Shown piece by piece: positions 1 through 9,116 of a stretch of DNA of 64,000 nucleotides. The notes under the pieces are model-generated. The model was given only the letters and a program-made list of their open reading frames with translations, did not search any database and was not told the origin of the DNA. Each line of letters opens with the position of its first letter. Position 1 is the first letter of the stretch. The position numbers and the translations under genes were made by a program. The DNA comes from Pseudomonas brassicacearum subsp. neoaurantiaca. Lineage in GTDB: Bacteria > Pseudomonadota > Gammaproteobacteria > Pseudomonadales > Pseudomonadaceae. Location of the stretch: positions 55,527 to 119,526 of the forward strand of contig NZ_VDLV01000010.1 of the NCBI RefSeq assembly GCF_013608025.1, read 5' to 3'.

Positions 1-472
1 TGATGTTCTGGCTCTGCTCCGTCAACTGGCTGGCAACCGAGTTGAAACGGTTGCTCAAGGCCTGGGCATCGCTGAGCAGCAACTGGCGGGACGCGTCGTC
101 GCCCGGCTTGGCGTTGACGTTCTGTACCGAGGCGAAGAACTTGGTCAGCGCGCCGTTGAGGCCGGTGCCGCTGTCCGACAGCAGGGAATCGAGCGGGGTG
201 ATCTGACCTTGGTAGGCCGCCGCATCGCTGTTGAGCGAGGTGGTGGTCTTCAGTTGCGCTTCAAGGTACGAGTTATAGACCCGGCGCACATCCGCCAGGG
301 TCGTGCCGGAGCCGATGAACACGTTGCCGTACTGGTTCGACGCCTTGGTGGTCTGCACGGTCTGCTGACGCGAATACCCAGCGGTATCGACGTTGGCGAT
401 GTTGTTACCCGTGGTCACCAGTGCGGTCTGGCTTGCGGACAGACCCGACATCCCGATATTGAGCAAACTCAT
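1..472 (-). CDS. flgK: Flagellar hook-associated protein FlgK, N-terminal part (truncated by window edge)
   Basis: The reverse strand from an ATG at 472 reads MSLLNIGMSGLSASQTALVT and continues open through the left window edge, so only about the first 157 residues are present. The start has the flagellar basal-body rod/hook-family N-terminus, with an NNIANVDTAGYSRQ-type motif (around residues 23-36) that is diagnostic of FlgK. FlgK forms the first hook-filament junction ring and is exported by the flagellar type III apparatus, so no Sec signal peptide is expected. It lies 10 bp downstream of flgJ on the same strand, the order seen in Pseudomonas flgFGHIJKL operons. The rest of flgK and probably flgL lie outside the window. 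Confidence 0.95.
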   Translation of the reverse strand, partial: MSLLNIGMSGLSASQTALVTTGNNIANVDTAGYSRQQTVQTTKASNQYGNVFIGSGTTLADVRRVYNSYLEAQLKTTTSLNSDAAAYQGQITPLDSLLSDSGTGLNGALTKFFASVQNVNAKPGDDASRQLLLSDAQALSNRFNSVASQLTEQSQNI

Positions 473-482
473 GGTTCAGACC

Positions 483-1790
483 TTATAAAGTCGTTGTGGC
501 ACCGGCCGAGGCGTAGTTTTGGTAACTCGTCATCTGCCGGGCTATGTTCGAAATCTTGCTGGCGTAGTTCGGGTCGGTGGCGTAACCGGCCTTCTGCAAC
601 TCGCGTACAAACTGTTCCGGGTTATCGGCAGACTTGAGCACAGCTTGATAGCGATTGTTGCTTTGCAGCAGGTTGACCAAGTCATGGAAGCTGTCGCGAT
701 ACGAGGCGTAGGAACGGAACTCGGCCGTCTCCTTGACCATCTCGCCATTGCGGAATTCGCTGGTGATCGCCCGCGCCGAATCGCCCGTCCAGTTCTTGCT
801 GGCCTTGATGCCGAACAGGTTGTGGCTGCTGCTGCCATCGGGCTGGCGCATCACCGATTTGCCCCAACCGGTTTCCAGGGCGGCCTGGGCCACCAGGTAG
901 CGTGGGTCGAGGCCGATACGGTCGGCGGCTTCCTTGGCCATTGGCAGCATGGCGTTGACGAATTCGTCGGCATCGCGGAAGGCCTTGCGGGCCGGTGCCA
1001 GGGGCGGCTGGGCCACGGCGCGGCCATAGACCTGCATGTCGCCTTTCGGCTCGGCAGCCTTGAGTGCGGCCAGCCAATCGCCGTTGGCCAGTTCGCCGGT
1101 GGCCGGCTTCACGGCAGCGACAGCGCGGTCCGGCAAGATGTTCTGCGCCGGGGCGTCGAGATGAGTCGACGCCGAAGGCACCAGGCCGGCGAGCAAGCGA
1201 TCCGCCAATTTTGGCGGCAAGGCCAGGCGGCGCTGGTTGAGCAATTCCATGTCGTTGCGGTGTTCGCCCTCGCCCGCCCCGTGCGGCGTGCTCACGGCGC
1301 GCGAGGCCCAGAGCGGACGCTGGCCATTGCTGCGCGACAAAGGCCCGTCGGGCAGCGTTCCGGCCGCCACAGGCGTGGGCACCGCAGCCTTGGTGGCCTT
1401 GTCCAGCGCTTCCTGCTGCTTGGCCGCCGACAGCGTCGCCGCTTCGCCGGGCGCCAACGGTTTGTTCTTGGACATCTGGCGCAGCAACACATCAGCCAGG
1501 CCGATACCGCCGCCCTCGCGGGACATGGAAACGGCCAACTGCTGGTCGTACATTTCCTGGTACTGCTTGGCTTCCGGCGTGTTCATCGGATTGTCCTTGC
1601 CCAGGGCCTCGGTGGCCGAACGCATGGACTTGAGCATTTCGCCGAGGAACAGCGACTCGAATTCCTGCGCCACCTTGCGCAGGTTGCCGTCGCTGTTCTT
1701 GTCGCCAACCTTGAGCTGGTTGAGGCGATTCAAGTCCGAGTAGGAACCCGAATCCCCGCTGACCAAGGCGCCTTTGCGCATATCCACCAT
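483..1790 (-). CDS. flgJ: Flagellar rod-assembly protein / peptidoglycan hydrolase FlgJ
   Basis: This 435-aa protein has two domains. Residues about 1-110 are the rod-capping domain (AQEFESLFLGEMLKSMR motif). After a long Pro/Ala-rich linker, residues about 270-430 form a GH73 glucosaminidase-type domain, whose likely catalytic Glu is in AALETGWGKS near residue 305. FlgJ locally digests peptidoglycan so the growing rod can cross the wall. The ATG at 1790 is preferred over an internal ATG at 1781 because an AAGGA ribosome site lies 8 nt upstream. It is longer than the roughly 310-aa enteric FlgJ because of the linker, which is usual in Pseudomonas. It sits between flgI (11 bp) and flgK (10 bp) in the operon. 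Confidence 0.96.
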   Translation of the reverse strand: MVDMRKGALVSGDSGSYSDLNRLNQLKVGDKNSDGNLRKVAQEFESLFLGEMLKSMRSATEALGKDNPMNTPEAKQYQEMYDQQLAVSMSREGGGIGLADVLLRQMSKNKPLAPGEAATLSAAKQQEALDKATKAAVPTPVAAGTLPDGPLSRSNGQRPLWASRAVSTPHGAGEGEHRNDMELLNQRRLALPPKLADRLLAGLVPSASTHLDAPAQNILPDRAVAAVKPATGELANGDWLAALKAAEPKGDMQVYGRAVAQPPLAPARKAFRDADEFVNAMLPMAKEAADRIGLDPRYLVAQAALETGWGKSVMRQPDGSSSHNLFGIKASKNWTGDSARAITSEFRNGEMVKETAEFRSYASYRDSFHDLVNLLQSNNRYQAVLKSADNPEQFVRELQKAGYATDPNYASKISNIARQMTSYQNYASAGATTTL

Positions 1791-1801
1791 GACCGTTTTC
1801 C

Positions 1802-2917
1802 TTAAATCACGATCAGGTCGGCTTGCAACGCGCCGGCCTGCTTCAAGGCTTCAAGGATCGCCATCAGGTCGCCCGGTGCCGCGCCGACCTGGTTCACCGC
1901 CCGGACGATTTCATCCAGGGTGGTGCCCGGGCCGAACTTGAACATCGGCTTGGCTTCCTGCTCGGCATTGACCCGCGAACGCGGGACCACGGCGGTCTGG
2001 CCGTTGGACAACGGGCCCGGCTGGCTGACGATCGGGTCTTCGGTGATGGTCACGGTCAGGCTGCCGTGGGTCACGGCGGCCGGCGAAACCTTGACGTTCT
2101 GGCCGATCACGATGGTGCCGGTGCGCGAGTTGATGATGACTTTCGCCACCGCCTGGCCCGGATCGACTTCGAGGTTTTCCAGGATCGACAGGTAGTCGAC
2201 CCGCTGGCTCGGATCCAGTGGCGCGGTGACTCGAATCGAGCCGCCGTCGATGGCCTGGGCCACGCCTGGGCCGAGCATGTCGTTGATCTTGTCGACGATG
2301 CGCTTGGCCGTGGTGAAGTCGGAACGGTTGAGGTTCAAGGTCAGGCTGTTGCCCTGGTTGAAACCACTCGGCACCGCACGCTCAACCGACGCACCGCCAG
2401 GGATGCGACCGGCCGACGGAACGTTGACGGTGATCTTCGAACCGTCGCGGCCCTCGGCGTCGAAACCGCCCACCACCAGGTTGCCCTGGGCGATGGCGTA
2501 GACGTTGCCGTCGATACCCTTGAGCGGCGTCAGCAACAAGGTGCCGCCACGCAGGCTCTTGGAGTTACCGATGGACGACACGGTGATGTCCACTTGTTGA
2601 CCTGGCTTGGCGAACGCCGGCAGATCAGCACTGATCGACACCGCCGCGACGTTCTTCAACTGCACGTTGCCGGAGCCGGCCGGCACCTTGATGCCGAACT
2701 GCGACAACATGTTGTTGAAGGTCTGCAGGGTGAACGGAGTCTGGGTGGTCTGGTCGCCGGTACCGTTGAGGCCCACGACCAGGCCGTAGCCGATCAATTG
2801 GTTGGAACGCACGCCGGAAATACTGGCGATGTCCTTCAGGCGCTCGGCTTGAGCGGTGAAGGCTGCCGACATCACCAGGGCACCGATCAACAGCTGCTTA
2901 AGATTCAACTTGATCAC
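1802..2917 (-). CDS. flgI: Flagellar P-ring protein FlgI
   Basis: This 371-aa protein has a Sec signal peptide ([16 protein letters not shown], cleavage near residue 24) and then the conserved FlgI start [20 protein letters not shown]. FlgI polymerises in the periplasm into the P ring around the rod. The full length matches the family (about 365-370 aa). The start is a GTG at 2917 that directly abuts the flgH stop (TAG-GTG), so translation is probably coupled. No better ATG exists nearby. Confidence 0.97.
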   Translation of the reverse strand: MIKLNLKQLLIGALVMSAAFTAQAERLKDIASISGVRSNQLIGYGLVVGLNGTGDQTTQTPFTLQTFNNMLSQFGIKVPAGSGNVQLKNVAAVSISADLPAFAKPGQQVDITVSSIGNSKSLRGGTLLLTPLKGIDGNVYAIAQGNLVVGGFDAEGRDGSKITVNVPSAGRIPGGASVERAVPSGFNQGNSLTLNLNRSDFTTAKRIVDKINDMLGPGVAQAIDGGSIRVTAPLDPSQRVDYLSILENLEVDPGQAVAKVIINSRTGTIVIGQNVKVSPAAVTHGSLTVTITEDPIVSQPGPLSNGQTAVVPRSRVNAEQEAKPMFKFGPGTTLDEIVRAVNQVGAAPGDLMAILEALKQAGALQADLIVI

Positions 2918-3613
2918 CTAGAAAGGGAACTTCGGGCTGAGGAAGAAACGGTCGAACCAACCTGGCTGACTCGCATCGGCAAAGGCACCAGTGCCCGAAT
3001 AGGTGATGCGCGCATCGGCCACGCGAGTGGACGAAACGGTGTTATCGGTGGCGATGTCATCGGCCCGGACCATGCCGGCGATACGCACCAGTTCGTCACC
3101 GGTGTTGAGCGTCAGCCACTTCTCGCCTCGCACAACGATGATGCCGTTGGGCAGCACATCGGCGACGGTCACGGTGATCGAACCGGTCAGGCTGTTGCTC
3201 TGGCCCGACTTGCTGTCGCCCTTGGTGGCGCGGTCGGCACCGTAGCCGGCGTTGAGGCTCAGGTCGTTGCTGCCGATCGGGTTGTTGGTGGTCAAGCCCG
3301 AACCGAACAACGACGTCAGGCCGACGCTGGTCTGGCTGGTCTTGTCCATTTGCGAGTTGGCGTTCTTGCTGGCCTGGGTCCGCTCGTTCAGGGTGATGGT
3401 GATGATGTCACCGACCCGGAAAGCCTTGCGGTCGCTGTATAGGTTCTGCTCGAAACCGGCCTGGTAGATCGAACCGTTGTTGGCCGCCGCCGGCAACGGT
3501 GTGCGCGGCAACACCGGAGCGTAGTACGGGTCATTGGGCCTTGGCGTTGGCGCGACACAGCCCGCCAGTGCGGTGATCCCACTCAATGCCAGAACAGATA
3601 CGAAGCGATTCAT
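2918..3613 (-). CDS. flgH: Flagellar L-ring lipoprotein FlgH
   Basis: This 231-aa protein begins with a lipoprotein signal ending in the lipobox LAGC (Cys near residue 18). The conserved FlgH core follows, including a [17 protein letters not shown] segment and a C-terminal FFLSPKFPF tail. FlgH is lipidated and forms the outer-membrane L ring that acts as a bushing for the rod. Start and length agree with the family. It lies 72 bp downstream of flgG and directly upstream of flgI. Confidence 0.97.
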   Translation of the reverse strand: MNRFVSVLALSGITALAGCVAPTPRPNDPYYAPVLPRTPLPAAANNGSIYQAGFEQNLYSDRKAFRVGDIITITLNERTQASKNANSQMDKTSQTSVGLTSLFGSGLTTNNPIGSNDLSLNAGYGADRATKGDSKSGQSNSLTGSITVTVADVLPNGIIVVRGEKWLTLNTGDELVRIAGMVRADDIATDNTVSSTRVADARITYSGTGAFADASQPGWFDRFFLSPKFPF

Positions 3614-3685
3614 GACCCTACCTCTTGGTGTTGCAGGCGACCCTGGGGCCGCCCTGTCTACGTAATGACGAATGTTGCGACGCGA

Positions 3686-4471
3686 TTACAGGTTCTGCGT
3701 GACGAACGAGAGCATCTGGTCGGCGGTGGAGATCACCTTGGAGTTCATTTCGTAGGCGCGCTGGGTGGTGATCATGTTGACCATCTCCTCGACCGTGCTC
3801 ACGTTGGAGGTTTCCAGGGTGTTCTGCAGTGTGGTGCCGAAACCGTTCAGGCCAGGCGTGCCGATTTGCGGCGCGCCACTGGCGGCGGTTTCCAGGAACA
3901 GGTTGTTGCCCACCGCTTGCAGGCCGGCCGGGTTGATGAAGTCGGCGGTCTGCAGGTTGCCGATCACTTGGGAGGCCGGGTTGCCTGCCACGGTGATGGA
4001 CACGGTACCGTCGCGGCCCACGGTGAAGGTCTGGGCATCGTTCGGGATGATGATGGCCGGTTCCAAGGCGAAACCACTGGCGTTGACGATCTGGCCGTTG
4101 GAGTCGAGGTGGAAGGTACCGTCACGGGTGTAGGACGTGGTGCCGTCCGGCTGCAGGATCTGGAAGAAACCGCGACCGTCGATGGCCATGTCCAGCGGCT
4201 GCTCGGTGGTCTGCAGGCTGCCGGCGTTGAAGTTCTTCTGGGTGCCGACGATGCGCACACCGGTACCCACTTGCAGGCCCGACGGCAGTTCGCTGTCCTG
4301 GGTCGACTGGGCGCCTGGCTGGCGTTTTACCTGGTACAGCAGGTCCTGGAACTCGGCGCGATCACGTTTGAAACCCGTGGTCGAAACGTTCGCCAGGTTG
4401 TTGGAAATGGTGGTCAGGTTGGTGTCCTGGGCGGACAGACCTGTTTTGGCAACCCATAGAGCCGGAAGCAT
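3686..4471 (-). CDS. flgG: Flagellar distal rod protein FlgG
   Basis: This 261-aa protein is the usual FlgG length. It has the N-terminal rod signature (NLTTISNNLANVSTTGFKRD, about residues 20-39), a central PLDMAIDGRGFFQI segment and the C-terminal helix motif (EEMVNMITTQRAYEMNSK). FlgG makes the distal rod between MS ring and hook and is exported by the flagellar type III system. It lies 49 bp downstream of flgF on the same strand. Confidence 0.97.
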   Translation of the reverse strand: MLPALWVAKTGLSAQDTNLTTISNNLANVSTTGFKRDRAEFQDLLYQVKRQPGAQSTQDSELPSGLQVGTGVRIVGTQKNFNAGSLQTTEQPLDMAIDGRGFFQILQPDGTTSYTRDGTFHLDSNGQIVNASGFALEPAIIIPNDAQTFTVGRDGTVSITVAGNPASQVIGNLQTADFINPAGLQAVGNNLFLETAASGAPQIGTPGLNGFGTTLQNTLETSNVSTVEEMVNMITTQRAYEMNSKVISTADQMLSFVTQNL

Positions 4472-4520
4472 TCGATTCTCCTCGTACGCCTGTTTTTCGG
4501 CGCAGCGCTGTAATTAATGA

Positions 4521-5258
4521 TTAGATCTGCAAGACCCGAGCCATGGCTTCATCGCCTTCTTTGGCGGTGTTCATCATCTTGACGTGGAGCTCGAATTGCT
4601 TGGCCAGGGCCAGCACCGAAGTCATCTCATCCACGGCGTTGACGTTGCTCGCTTCCTGGAACCCAGACACCAACTGCACGTTGGCATCGATGGGCGCCGG
4701 CTGGCCGTCCTTGGTGCGGATCGAACCGTCCAGGCCCTTGGTCATATTCTTCAGGTCAGGATTGACCAGCTTGATGCGGTCCACTTCAGCCATCACACGC
4801 GGGCCTTCGCCCATGGCGCGGATGCTGATGGTGCCGTCCTGGCCGATTTCGATTTTCTGCTCCGGTGGTACGGCGATCGGACCGCCATTGCCCATCACCG
4901 GCATGCCGTTGCCGGCCCGCAGCACGCCCAGGGCGTCAACATTGAGGCTGCCGGTGCGCACGTAGCTTTCACCGCCGTCGGGGTTCTGCACGGCCATCCA
5001 GCCCGGCCCGCTGACCGCCACGTCCAGGTCGCGACCGGTTTGCACCAGCGCTCCCGGGGTGAAGTCAGTGGCAGGCCGCTCGGACATGGCAAACGCCCGC
5101 GCCGGAAAGCTGTCGCCGAACACCGGCATCGAACGTGCCTGCTCCAGGTCTTTCTGAAAACCGTTGGTGGAAATGTTCGCCAGGTTGTTGGCATGGGCCC
5201 GCTGCGCCAGTGCGTTCTGGCTGGCGCCGGTCATTGCCACATAAAGGTACTTGTCCAC
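4521..5258 (-). CDS. flgF: Flagellar proximal rod protein FlgF
   Basis: From a GTG at 5258 the product is 245 aa, beginning MDKYLYVAMTGASQNALAQR. It carries the rod-family motif ANNLANISTNGFQKD and ends in the MTSVLALAKQFELHVKMM helix. FlgF is a proximal rod subunit. The longer frame from 5294 adds residues without family similarity. The GTG is preceded by AGAGGA with 7 nt spacing and matches the family N-terminus. It is the first gene of the flgFGHIJK transcript in this window, with a sigma-54-like promoter 57-73 bp upstream. flgBCDE are not upstream; that space holds a glycan operon. Confidence 0.96.
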   Translation of the reverse strand: MDKYLYVAMTGASQNALAQRAHANNLANISTNGFQKDLEQARSMPVFGDSFPARAFAMSERPATDFTPGALVQTGRDLDVAVSGPGWMAVQNPDGGESYVRTGSLNVDALGVLRAGNGMPVMGNGGPIAVPPEQKIEIGQDGTISIRAMGEGPRVMAEVDRIKLVNPDLKNMTKGLDGSIRTKDGQPAPIDANVQLVSGFQEASNVNAVDEMTSVLALAKQFELHVKMMNTAKEGDEAMARVLQI

Positions 5259-5314
5259 TGTCGTTCCTCTGCATGCCGGACGTTTGCCGCCCACTGCTGT
5301 GTTGCACAGCCTTA

Positions 5315-5331
5315 AGCAAATTGCAGACCAA
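5315..5331 (-). promoter_or_regulatory. Candidate sigma-54 (RpoN) promoter of flgF operon
   Basis: On the minus strand the sequence TTGGTCTGCAATTTGCT places GG and GC 12 bases apart, the invariant -24/-12 geometry of RpoN promoters, and the -12 element TTGCT matches consensus. The transcript would start near 5304, about 45 nt upstream of the flgF GTG. RpoN/FleQ control of rod and hook genes is established for Pseudomonas flagella. The -24 element keeps TGG but lacks the full GGCAC, so this is a good but not perfect match. Confidence 0.6.
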
Positions 5332-5432
5332 CTTTTTTCTGGCGGGCCAAGCCCCGGAAAATAAAGGGTCCCGGGGCGGCGCAGGGTGTGGATGCGTTAT
5401 GTCGAAGTCGAAAAACCGGCGGAGTTATGCCG

Positions 5433-6584
5433 CTAGGTGGCAAGCGCCGCCAACGCATCGCCGAGCACATCGACCACCCGGTCTTGCTGTTCGTTCGTCA
5501 AACCGAGCCATAGCGGCAATCGCAACAGACGCTCGGAATAGCCATCGGTAATTTCCATTGAGCCGTGCACACGCCCATACCGCACTCCGCCGGGCGACGA
5601 ATGCAGCGGTACGTAGTGGAACACCGCGTAGATGGCATGGCTCTTGAGTTTTTCAAGAACAACTTGGCGCTCGACACCAGGGGCCAGCAGCACGTAATAC
5701 ATGTGAGCGTTGTGCTGGCAATTTTCAGGCACTATCGGACGACGCAACAATCCTTGCAGCTCAAGCTCTGCCAAAGCGCCATGGTAGTGATCCCAGATTG
5801 CCAAGCGGCGATTGGTGATGGACTGAGCCTCTTCCAACTGGGCCCAGAGGAAGGCCGCGGTCATCTCTCCCGGCAGGAACGAGGAACCCACCTCTTGCCA
5901 GGTGTATTTATCTACCTCACCCCTGAAGAATCGACTGCGATCGGTACCTTTTTCGCGGATGATCTCAGCACGCAATGCCATTACAGGGTTATTGGCCAGC
6001 AAAGCCCCGCCCTCCCCCGAAATGACGTTCTTGGTTTCGTGGAAACTGAACGCCCCAAGGTCGCCGAGGCTGCCCAACGCCCGCCCCTTGTAAGTCGACA
6101 TCACGCCTTGCGCAGCGTCTTCCACCACCGCCAGCCCATGCTTGTGCGCAATCGCCAGGATCGTGTCCATCTCGCAGGCCACGCCGGCATAGTGGACGGG
6201 CACTATAGCTTTGGTCCGCGACGTAATCGCCGCCTCGATCAGGCGCTCGTCCAGGTTCAGGGTATCGGGACGTATATCGACGAAAACCGGCACAGCGCCA
6301 CGCAGCACAAAAGCGTTGGCCGTGGAGACGAAGGTAAACGAAGGCAGGATGACTTCGTCGCCAGGCTGGATGTCCAGCAGCAACGCCGCCATTTCCAGCG
6401 CTGCGGTACATGAATGGGTAAGCAACGCCTTGTTGCAGCCTGTGTGCGACTCCAGCCAGCGATGGCATTGCTTGGTGAACGGACCATCACCGGCGAGCAT
6501 GTTGCCGAACTTGGCCTGGGCAATGTAGTCCAGCTCCTTGCCGGTCATGAACGGGCGGTTGAAGAGGATCGTTTCTTTGCTCAT
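5433..6584 (-). CDS. WecE/RffA-type dTDP-4-keto-6-deoxysugar aminotransferase (DegT/DnrJ/EryC1 family)
   Basis: The protein is 383 aa from the ATG at 6584, beginning MSKETILFNRPFMTGKELDY. It has the full DegT/DnrJ/EryC1 fold: substrate-site ALLTHSCTAALEM (around residues 51-63), a VVEDAAQG motif, and the PLP-lysine motif SFHETKNVISGEGG. These match WecE, which aminates dTDP-4-keto-6-deoxyglucose at C4 to give dTDP-Fuc4N. Amination to Qui4N or Fuc3N by relatives is possible. The longer frame to 6629 lacks family similarity. It is the last gene of the glycan operon, 51 bp after the phosphoesterase. It probably makes an amino-sugar donor for flagellin glycosylation. No dTDP-glucose synthesis genes (rmlA/B) are in the window. 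Confidence 0.85.
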   Translation of the reverse strand: MSKETILFNRPFMTGKELDYIAQAKFGNMLAGDGPFTKQCHRWLESHTGCNKALLTHSCTAALEMAALLLDIQPGDEVILPSFTFVSTANAFVLRGAVPVFVDIRPDTLNLDERLIEAAITSRTKAIVPVHYAGVACEMDTILAIAHKHGLAVVEDAAQGVMSTYKGRALGSLGDLGAFSFHETKNVISGEGGALLANNPVMALRAEIIREKGTDRSRFFRGEVDKYTWQEVGSSFLPGEMTAAFLWAQLEEAQSITNRRLAIWDHYHGALAELELQGLLRRPIVPENCQHNAHMYYVLLAPGVERQVVLEKLKSHAIYAVFHYVPLHSSPGGVRYGRVHGSMEITDGYSERLLRLPLWLGLTNEQQDRVVDVLGDALAALAT

Positions 6585-6635
6585 TGCGAACTTCCCTGGG
6601 CGGGCATGGTAGTGAGTAGCACACAGCAAAAAACC

Positions 6636-7313
6636 TCAAACCGCACTGATCCGCCCACCGATCTGGCTGCCAATATCAAGGTTTTCATAGAAGTAAGGGG
6701 TAAAGCCGGCACTCTTCATGGCGAGCTGGGTTTCACCGATATCGTATTCAATCCGGTGCAGGTTGAACGCTTCGCCATCCCAAGTGGCGAAAGCTGCCCG
6801 GGGATCACCATCACGTGGTTGGCCAACTGAACCGGGATTGCAGTACGCCTTGCCCTCGCCGCTCCAAAGGTGCTGGACGTGGGTATGACCCGATGCGAAA
6901 TATTGGCCGGGCAACGGTGCAAAGTACGCCTGTGAGGGGCGCAGGTACTCGTCCAGCGGATCGTTCCAGCCACCATGGACGACGCTCAGTCCATCCTCTG
7001 TGGAGCGCTCCGGGAGCGATCCCAGCCAAGCCAGGTTCTGCGAAGTGACGACCCGCTGTTGATAGTCAAGGCAGACATTGGCGCTATTGGAACGAGGGCA
7101 TCGCTCATTCCTGGCCAGGTACCAGTCATGATTGCCCATCACCGAGAATATGTTTCGCTCGCGCAGGGCGTCGCAACACTCATTGACTTGACTGTAGTAA
7201 CCGGCGGTATCGCCCAGGCAGATGATCCGCGACACCCCGAGCGCATCAAGCTTGGCAAGCACCGTTCGAAGGGCGCTGTAGTTGCCATGTACGTCAGAAA
7301 TGATCCCGATCAT
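6636..7313 (-). CDS. Calcineurin-like metallophosphoesterase in glycan operon
   Basis: This product is 225 aa. The metal-binding motifs appear in order: DVHGN (residues 7-11), a GDTAGY segment, GNHDW, an HGGWND His, and GHTHV near the C-terminus. These define a YfcE/MJ0936-like phosphodiesterase fold. The substrate is unknown. Because it sits between an ATP-grasp enzyme and a sugar aminotransferase, a sugar-phosphate or nucleotide intermediate is an inference only. The ATG at 7313 is given here. A TTG at 7319 has better spacing from a GAGG ribosome site, so the N-terminus is uncertain by two residues. It overlaps the end of the ATP-grasp gene by 20 bp, suggesting coupled translation. Confidence 0.75.
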   Translation of the reverse strand: MIGIISDVHGNYSALRTVLAKLDALGVSRIICLGDTAGYYSQVNECCDALRERNIFSVMGNHDWYLARNERCPRSNSANVCLDYQQRVVTSQNLAWLGSLPERSTEDGLSVVHGGWNDPLDEYLRPSQAYFAPLPGQYFASGHTHVQHLWSGEGKAYCNPGSVGQPRDGDPRAAFATWDGEAFNLHRIEYDIGETQLAMKSAGFTPYFYENLDIGSQIGGRISAV

Positions 7314-8271
7314 AGACAATGAAATCCTCTATATAACGAACAGCGAAACCACTGCGAATGGTTGGCCGGGCCAGCGTCTTGCCGTCGAGGTAATAATCCA
7401 GGCACATCGCGGCCTCGTTGTAGCCAAACGCGCGACGTATCGAGCTGGTCGAGGAAATACGCGGATTGATCTCGAGCAGGCTCCATGAGCCGTCCTTGCC
7501 ACGACGGAACTGCAAGTTGGTCGGCCCTACCGGCTTGAAGGCACGGCACAACCGGGCGACCACGTCGTCCAGCGAATCATCCTGGTATACCCAAGCCTTG
7601 GCGGTGGACCCATCGGAAGCCAGCTTGCGCTGGAAGGCAATCATTGGACCCGTATCGCCTCGACCGTCGCCAAACGCCGCCACCGTAAACTCATCGGCCG
7701 CGCTGCCAATAATCGGCTGCGCCATGAGGTGCTCACCGAGCAGCGCGGCGTGGGGGATGAAATCGCCCTCCTCGCGAACCCAGACCAGCCCTTTGGAGGC
7801 ATAGCTCCGGCGTGGCTTGAGCAGGAACGGCAGGCCCAAGGCCGCCTTGAGCGAGTGAAAATCTCCCGACAGCAGGCTGGGAATGCGACTGGCATCGCCC
7901 AGCGCCACCAATGCCTGGTCCATTGCCCACTTGTCCCTGGAAAGCTCGATCAGGTTCTGATTATTGAGCACGACCTGACAAGCAGACTCCGCCAATAATG
8001 CGCGGTGGTCTGACAGCCAGTGAAGATCCTGTTCGATCCCGGGAATGAGCAAATCGACGTGGTGCCGCGCCAGCGTATCGCCCAGCCATTGGCCGTACCC
8101 CGGGTCGGCGGTCAACGGAGCTTGCGCGAACACATCGCTCCAGCCGCGACCGACCGCATCATCATAGATATCGGTGCCAACCAGGCGAACGGACGGGTCC
8201 GCCGCACGCAACGACTTGAGCAGGCCATAACCCATGATGGCGCCTACGCCAGTCACCATGACGGTCTTCAT
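7294..8271 (-). CDS. ATP-grasp enzyme, carbamoyl-phosphate-synthase large-subunit-like
   Basis: This 325-aa protein starts with a nucleotide-fold segment (MVTGVGAIMGYGLLKSLRAA). It continues with an ATP-grasp domain containing the LPFLLKPRRSYASKG lysine region and the Mg-binding SLLEINPRISST motif. Such stand-alone CarB-like ATP-grasp proteins usually ligate a carboxylate to an amine or other nucleophile through an acyl-phosphate. In this operon it could join an amino acid or hydroxy acid to an amino sugar, but no substrate can be read from the sequence. Its start overlaps the epimerase gene stop by 4 bp (ATGA-type overlap). Confidence 0.75.
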   Translation of the reverse strand: MKTVMVTGVGAIMGYGLLKSLRAADPSVRLVGTDIYDDAVGRGWSDVFAQAPLTADPGYGQWLGDTLARHHVDLLIPGIEQDLHWLSDHRALLAESACQVVLNNQNLIELSRDKWAMDQALVALGDASRIPSLLSGDFHSLKAALGLPFLLKPRRSYASKGLVWVREEGDFIPHAALLGEHLMAQPIIGSAADEFTVAAFGDGRGDTGPMIAFQRKLASDGSTAKAWVYQDDSLDDVVARLCRAFKPVGPTNLQFRRGKDGSWSLLEINPRISSTSSIRRAFGYNEAAMCLDYYLDGKTLARPTIRSGFAVRYIEDFIVYDRDHF

Positions 8272-9116
8272 GACAAGCTCTCCCGGTGCGCCCTCATCAA
8301 TTCGAAGCCCCGGCGAACGTCTATTCGCGGGATAAAACCAATTCGCTCATACAGCTCATGCGCGAGGTCGAAAGGAGGCAGATCAGGAATGTCGCTTTTC
8401 TCCGGCAGGAAGCGCACAGCCGACGGTTGGCCAAACGCCTCGAAGGCGGCCTGGGCGATTTCCGAAAGACGGGGGGATTCGGGGTGGCCGCAGTTGTACA
8501 ACCCAGCAATGCCCTTCTCCGCCAGCCGCGCGCAGACCTCGGCAAGATCACTCAAATGCAGGTAATTGCGCCTGGCGTCATTGCGACCATACAACTCGAC
8601 GGTTTGCCCCGCCTGCGCCTTGTCCGCGATGGCGTACAACAAAGGTTGATGAGGCCGGCATTGCTCGCCGCTGTCGTAGACCTGGCTGATGCGCAGCACC
8701 GTCAACGTCAGGCCGCGCTCCTGGCAATACAGGCTCGCCACTTCCTCGGCATGACGCTTGGACAGCGAATAGATGCCGAAGTAGGGATCCGTCGGCCGGT
8801 CGCAGGCCGAACGCGACGACAGGAGAATGAAATGACGCGCCCCGCACTGTTCAGCCAAGCGGCAGGCCGCCAACGTACCGACGCTGTTGACCTGTTCGGC
8901 GCGCACCAGGTCGTCCGGCTGGCGACCGCCGAAATCGGCAGCGACCAGCACGACGACGTCGAAGCGCTCGTCGCAAGCGCAAGGCTCATGGCGGCTCAAG
9001 TCAAAGGCAATATCGGCATCCCGGCGCCCCGCCAACTTGACTTCGCCAAGGCGCGACAACGCAAGGGCGACCGCACCGCCGATGACGGATGTACTGCCAA
9101 TTACGAGGCTTTTCAT
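8268..9116 (-). CDS. NAD-dependent sugar epimerase/dehydratase (extended SDR)
   Basis: This 282-aa protein has a Rossmann N-terminus (MKSLVIGSTSVIGGAVALAL, a glycine-rich dinucleotide loop) and a Ser plus YxxxK catalytic set (SSRSACDR... IYSLSKRH, about residues 100-125), diagnostic of extended SDRs. It probably reduces, epimerises or dehydrates a nucleotide sugar. The exact reaction cannot be assigned. Four-base overlaps with both the upstream methyltransferase and the downstream ATP-grasp gene show it is a coupled member of the glycan operon. Confidence 0.8.
   Translation of the reverse strand: MKSLVIGSTSVIGGAVALALSRLGEVKLAGRRDADIAFDLSRHEPCACDERFDVVVLVAADFGGRQPDDLVRAEQVNSVGTLAACRLAEQCGARHFILLSSRSACDRPTDPYFGIYSLSKRHAEEVASLYCQERGLTLTVLRISQVYDSGEQCRPHQPLLYAIADKAQAGQTVELYGRNDARRNYLHLSDLAEVCARLAEKGIAGLYNCGHPESPRLSEIAQAAFEAFGQPSAVRFLPEKSDIPDLPPFDLAHELYERIGFIPRIDVRRGFELMRAHRESLS

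Noticed and set aside
1823..3442. A 539-codon open frame opposite flgI and flgH
   Set aside because: It is fully antisense to two firmly identified flagellar genes with correct signal peptides, and has no recognisable domain.
5342..5378. GC-rich hairpin between flgF and the aminotransferase as a terminator
   Set aside because: A 7-bp stem exists but there is no following T tract, so termination is not supported.
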